From positions 1 to 27,148 of the forward strand of contig JBEEPK010000039.1 of the NCBI GenBank assembly GCA_041191145.1: a DNA stretch of 27,148 nt, written 5' to 3'. A program made the position numbers and the translations under genes. Shown in pieces: positions 24,298 to 27,148 of this stretch. Below the pieces are notes generated by a model. That model was not told the origin of the DNA. It saw only the letters and a program-made list of their open reading frames with translations, and did not search any database. This DNA is from UBA961 sp041191145 (GTDB lineage Bacteria; Bacteroidota; Ignavibacteria; Kapaibacteriales; UBA961). Within the stretch, counting starts at the first letter, position 1, and each line of letters opens with the position of its first letter.

Positions 24298-24996
24298 TCA
24301 ATCGAAAGTGATTCCATATTTCGCGCAAAACCTGTCCAGTCCTTCATCTTCACTTCGTGGATCATATTTGATGATGATTTCTTTTTGCGTGATTGGGTGT
24401 ATGAATTTCAGGGATGTAGCAAAGAGCATGAGTCTATGTACATCATGATGAGTACGAAAGAGCATATTGAATTTTCCATCACCATAGCGAACATCTCCTG
24501 CGATGGGATGTCTGAGATGCGCGCAATGCTTCCGTATTTGATGTCTTCTCCCCGTGATCAATTCCGCTTCGATAAGTGATATCCGAGTGGTAGAAAATTT
24601 CTGAGAAGGATATTCCATTTCTGCTCTTTTGATGCTTCGGAAATGCGTTTCCGCTTCATGAACTTTTTCATCTATCGCAATTGGGGAATCACATATCACA
24701 TCATCCATCCAACCACGAACTATGGCATGATACTTTTTTCTTATACCACCTGCCCACATCATTTCATTGAATGAGCTCAGTGCTTGAGCACTGAGTCCAA
24801 AGAGAACGATGCCACTAGTAGCACGATCTATGCGATGAATGGGATAGACATATGTCCCTATCTGATCCCGCAAAATGGGCATGCAGGAGATTTCATGAGG
24901 AGAGAGAGTGGAATGATGAACATGAATGCCAGGTCTTTTGGCTATGGCGATGCAATCTTCATCACGATAAAGAATGCTAAATGGTTCTTCATACAT
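24298..24996 (-). CDS. truC: RluA-family pseudouridine synthase, TruC-like (tRNA U65)
   Basis: 232 residues, the TruC length. It isomerises U65 in the acceptor stem of tRNAs. PFSILYRDEDCIAIAKRPGI and VHHSTLSP open the fold; the catalytic Asp57 lies in YPIHRIDRATSGIVLFGLS. KKYHAIVRGW and TGRRHQIRKHCAHLRHPIAG with GDVRYGDG follow, and HRLMLFATSL at the end is typical. Similarity to E. coli TruC (DQIG, HRLDRPTSG, RYHAIVRGW) is stronger than to RluA/C/D. Its start overlaps the stop of the NifU-domain gene (TGATG), so it is the last gene of a coupled operon. Confidence 0.9.
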   Translation of the reverse strand: MYEEPFSILYRDEDCIAIAKRPGIHVHHSTLSPHEISCMPILRDQIGTYVYPIHRIDRATSGIVLFGLSAQALSSFNEMMWAGGIRKKYHAIVRGWMDDVICDSPIAIDEKVHEAETHFRSIKRAEMEYPSQKFSTTRISLIEAELITGRRHQIRKHCAHLRHPIAGDVRYGDGKFNMLFRTHHDVHRLMLFATSLKFIHPITQKEIIIKYDPRSEDEGLDRFCAKYGITFD

Positions 24997-25232
24997 CAGG
25001 CAAGCGCGGCTGACTGAATTTCAGGGAATCGTTTGCGCAAAATGCGCTCAATACCACCATGTAATGTTATGGAAGAAGCACTGCATTTGGAACAGGCTCC
25101 ACTGAGTCGCACTTTCACGATACCTGTTTCATCTATTGAAACAAGTTCGATGCTTCCACCATCTCTTTCAATCATTGGTTTGATTTCAAGATCAATCACT
25201 TCTTGAACGCGAATAATCAAGTCTTGATTCAT
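24996..25232 (-). CDS. NifU C-terminal-domain (Nfu-type) iron-sulfur carrier
   Basis: 78 residues, a stand-alone Nfu domain. Cys47 and Cys50 in SGACSKCSAS form the CxxC site that holds a bridging Fe-S cluster between two subunits and delivers it to target enzymes. IKPMIERDGGSIELVSID and the LHGGIERILRKRFPE tail are standard. It overlaps the upstream uxs-like gene by 4 bases (ATGA) and the downstream truC by 1 base. A cluster-requiring client is not evident in this operon. Confidence 0.95.
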   Translation of the reverse strand: MNQDLIIRVQEVIDLEIKPMIERDGGSIELVSIDETGIVKVRLSGACSKCSASSITLHGGIERILRKRFPEIQSAALA

Positions 25233-26173
25233 GATTCTTTCCCGAGAGCTTGTTTGAAATATTCCAATGTTTTGAGCAATCCTTCACGGCGCTGTACATG
25301 TGGTTCCCAATTCAAAATCGCTCGAGCTCTGGTGATATCGGGTTGGCGCACTTTGGGATCATCTTGTGGTAAATCCTTAAAGGTGATTTTTGAATTGGAA
25401 CCTGAGATTTCAAGAATCTCTTTTGCCAAATCAAGCATTGAGATTTCATCGGGATTACCAATATTCACGGGATTGGATTCATCGGATAGCAGCAATCTAT
25501 AAATGCCATCGACCAAATCATCGACATAGCATACCGAGCGTGTTTGAGAACCATCACCGAAGACGGTGAGATCTTCACCACGCAATGCTTGTGACATAAA
25601 AGCCGGAATCGCTCTGCCATCTTCGATGCGCATGCGCGGACCATATGTATTGAAAATCCGAATGATGCGCGTTTCTAGTCCATGATATCGATGATATGCC
25701 ATCGTCATGGCTTCCGCGAAGCGTTTTGCCTCATCATATACACCTCGAATGCCGACTGGATTCACATTTCCCCAATAGGTTTCTTCCTGCGGATGAATGA
25801 GTGGATCGCCATAGACTTCACTTGTACTTGCAAGCAGAAAACGCGCTTTCTTGGCTTTTGCCAAACCCAATGCTTTATGCGTTCCAAGTGATCCCACTTT
25901 CAATGTTTGAATCGGATAGCGGAGATAATCAACAGGCGAAGCAGGTGATGCGAAATGCAGAATGGCATCCAAATCACCATCGACATACATATATTCAGTC
26001 ACATCATGATGAATAAAACGGAAGCGTTCATTACCCATCAAATGAGCAATATTTTCAGGTGATCCGGTGATGAGATTGTCCATGCAAATGACATGGTATC
26101 CATTCTCGATGAATTTTTCGCAGAGATGTGATCCAAGAAAGCCGGCACCACCGGTGATGAGTATGCGAGGCAT
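25229..26173 (-). CDS. UDP-glucuronate decarboxylase (UDP-xylose synthase), extended SDR
   Basis: 314 residues. It converts UDP-glucuronate to UDP-xylose for surface glycans. The Rossmann motif GGAGFLG (8-14) binds NAD+. The UXS-specific stretches HFASPASPVDYLRYPIQTLK, ASTSEVYGDPLIHPQEETYW with GNVNPVG, and NTYGPRMRIEDGRAIPAFMS are intact. The catalytic Tyr146 and Lys150 are in YDEAKR. UXS is separated from other dTDP/UDP-sugar epimerases by SPASP and EVYGDP. It overlaps the fumarylacetoacetase-family gene by one base (TAATG). No glycosyltransferases are nearby, so the glycan is unknown. Confidence 0.92.
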   Translation of the reverse strand: MPRILITGGAGFLGSHLCEKFIENGYHVICMDNLITGSPENIAHLMGNERFRFIHHDVTEYMYVDGDLDAILHFASPASPVDYLRYPIQTLKVGSLGTHKALGLAKAKKARFLLASTSEVYGDPLIHPQEETYWGNVNPVGIRGVYDEAKRFAEAMTMAYHRYHGLETRIIRIFNTYGPRMRIEDGRAIPAFMSQALRGEDLTVFGDGSQTRSVCYVDDLVDGIYRLLLSDESNPVNIGNPDEISMLDLAKEILEISGSNSKITFKDLPQDDPKVRQPDITRARAILNWEPHVQRREGLLKTLEYFKQALGKES

Positions 26174-27148
26174 TAGCGTTTTACCTCGATTGAATTGGAC
26201 AAAGAGCCGAGTGCATCAATGGAACATACAACTGTGTCGCCCTCTTTCACCCACAATGGCGGATCATAAACTTTGCTACCATTCAATTCTAAAAAGCAAC
26301 CTGTTCCGCATGTACCGGAACCAATTACATCACCCGGATGTAATGTGACGCCATAACTTGCGCGCTCGATGATTTGAGCGAATGTCCAAGACATGTCTTT
26401 CACATTGCCGTGTGATACGCGTTCGCCATTCAATGTACAAGTCATCTCCAAATCATACGTCGCACCATTCGGTGTATCAATTTTCTTGGATGCGAGTTCA
26501 TCCAAAGTTACAAGCCATGGACCAAGAGTGGTTGCAAAATCCTTTCCTTTTGCAGGACCAAGATTCAGCTTCATTTCATGCATTTGCATCGCGCGAGCAC
26601 TCCAGTCATTCATCACCATGAAACCTGCTATATATGAGTCTGCTTCAGATGCAGGAATATCACTTCCCTCTTTGCCGATGACAATTGCAACTTCAAGTTC
26701 AAAATCCAATTGCTCCAAATGCATCGGGCGCACAGTGATTGGTCCCGGACCAAATACCGCCTGATGATTCGTGAAATAGAAGATCGGAATCTCATCAAAT
26801 TCAGGAATCATTTCGAGTCCACGATTTCTGCGTGCGGCCTCAACATGCTGTCTGAATGCATAGCCATCGCGCATGGATGTGGGCCTGGGAACAGGTGACA
26901 TCAATGTGACTTCTGAAACCGGAGTTCCCAAATGCATCATCGATGGAGCCATATCATTTAATACTTTGGTATCTCGCATCGCAGGAGCACCGAGTCTCAG
27001 GAATGACAAAATCTCTGAAGGCAAATATGGCAATGTAAATTGAGCATTGGATTGAACTGCATCGCGCATTGAAGCAATGTCAAATACACGATCATTCAAA
27101 AGAAATCCCAAACGCTCCACACTTGGAGCCGGCTGAAAAGTAATGAGT
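26173..27148 (-). CDS. Fumarylacetoacetase-family hydrolase, N-terminus off the window
   Basis: At least 325 codons; the frame stays open to the window edge. The GTG at 27120 is probably not the start, because the codons before it read LITFQPAPSVERLGFLLNDR, the usual beginning of the family. The initiator should therefore be a few bases beyond 27148. The FAH fold is clear: QLDFELEVAIVIGKEG holds the metal-binding ExE, followed by FMVMNDWSARAMQMHEMKL, GPAKGKDFATTLGPWLV and DVIGSGTCGTGC. PTSMRDGYAFRQHVEAARRN and RGLEMIPEFDEIPIFYFTNH fit the bacterial fumarylacetoacetase subgroup of tyrosine breakdown. Related C-C hydrolases are not excluded. It heads an overlapping operon with uxs, nfu and truC. 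Confidence 0.88.
   Translation of the reverse strand, partial: LITFQPAPSVERLGFLLNDRVFDIASMRDAVQSNAQFTLPYLPSEILSFLRLGAPAMRDTKVLNDMAPSMMHLGTPVSEVTLMSPVPRPTSMRDGYAFRQHVEAARRNRGLEMIPEFDEIPIFYFTNHQAVFGPGPITVRPMHLEQLDFELEVAIVIGKEGSDIPASEADSYIAGFMVMNDWSARAMQMHEMKLNLGPAKGKDFATTLGPWLVTLDELASKKIDTPNGATYDLEMTCTLNGERVSHGNVKDMSWTFAQIIERASYGVTLHPGDVIGSGTCGTGCFLELNGSKVYDPPLWVKEGDTVVCSIDALGSLSNSIEVKR

Noticed and set aside
24092..24448. Plus-strand open frames across the truC/Abi junction and many similar frames opposite real genes
   Set aside because: They lie antisense to well-supported genes, lack family-like sequence and are explained as shadow frames.
27100..27148. GTG at 27120 as the start of the fumarylacetoacetase-family gene
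   Set aside because: The codons before it encode the expected family N-terminus (LITFQPAPS) and no stop intervenes to the window edge.

Overview
This window looks like ordinary chromosomal sequence from a bacterium of the Bacteroidota/Chlorobiota (FCB) assemblage. Two perfect FCB-type promoters are readable (TTTG, 19 or 20 bases, TAnnTTTG) upstream of the paaA and HmuY-like genes. The gene content agrees: a TonB-dependent receptor, a HmuY-like lipoprotein, many lipobox lipoproteins, few strong Shine-Dalgarno sequences and an A+T-rich composition by eye. I cannot assign a genus. I found no tRNA, rRNA, CRISPR array or insertion sequence. No gene-free stretch exceeds 300 bases; the longest is about 170 bases (24131-24297).

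Layout. 1-12073 is almost entirely minus-strand: Bax-inhibitor-1 family protein (C-terminus cut by the window edge), TonB-dependent receptor, stand-alone phenylacetyl-CoA epoxidase subunit PaaA, HmuY-like lipoprotein, a CX4CH lipoprotein coupled to truA, a secreted PIG-L deacetylase, an ECF sigma factor, urocanase (hutU) with a broken 5' end, a secreted TldD/PmbA-like protein and an unknown lipoprotein. 12185-17774 is a plus-strand operon: a cystathionine-gamma-synthase-family enzyme, an FtsW-like SEDS protein, asparagine synthetase and a beta-CASP metallo-hydrolase. RidA (minus) converges on it. 18282-21080 is a plus-strand pair: a fused dipeptide-type ABC ATPase and ACMSD, the kynurenine-pathway decarboxylase. 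These converge on pdxB (minus). A secreted TPR protein (plus) follows, then an Abi-family (HEPN) phage-defence gene killed by two in-frame TGA codons. Last comes a tight minus-strand operon: fumarylacetoacetase-family hydrolase (5' end off the window), UDP-glucuronate decarboxylase, NifU-domain protein and truC.

Functional theme. Enzymes of aromatic and histidine amino-acid breakdown recur as separate units: PaaA (phenylacetate), urocanase (His), ACMSD (Trp/kynurenine), a fumarylacetoacetase-like enzyme (Tyr) and RidA, together with a dipeptide-type ABC ATPase. This fits a peptide- or amino-acid-using heterotroph, but no pathway is complete here.

Items most worth a second look: (i) a three-tier, exactly symmetric TGACA half-site array upstream of the ECF sigma gene; (ii) a frame-breaking deletion of about 73 bases at the hutU 5' end; (iii) the Abi gene with two nonsense codons in an otherwise intact frame; (iv) orphan paaA with its own promoter and terminator, lying between the HmuY-like gene and the TonB receptor. 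I did not find a clear new multi-gene system.
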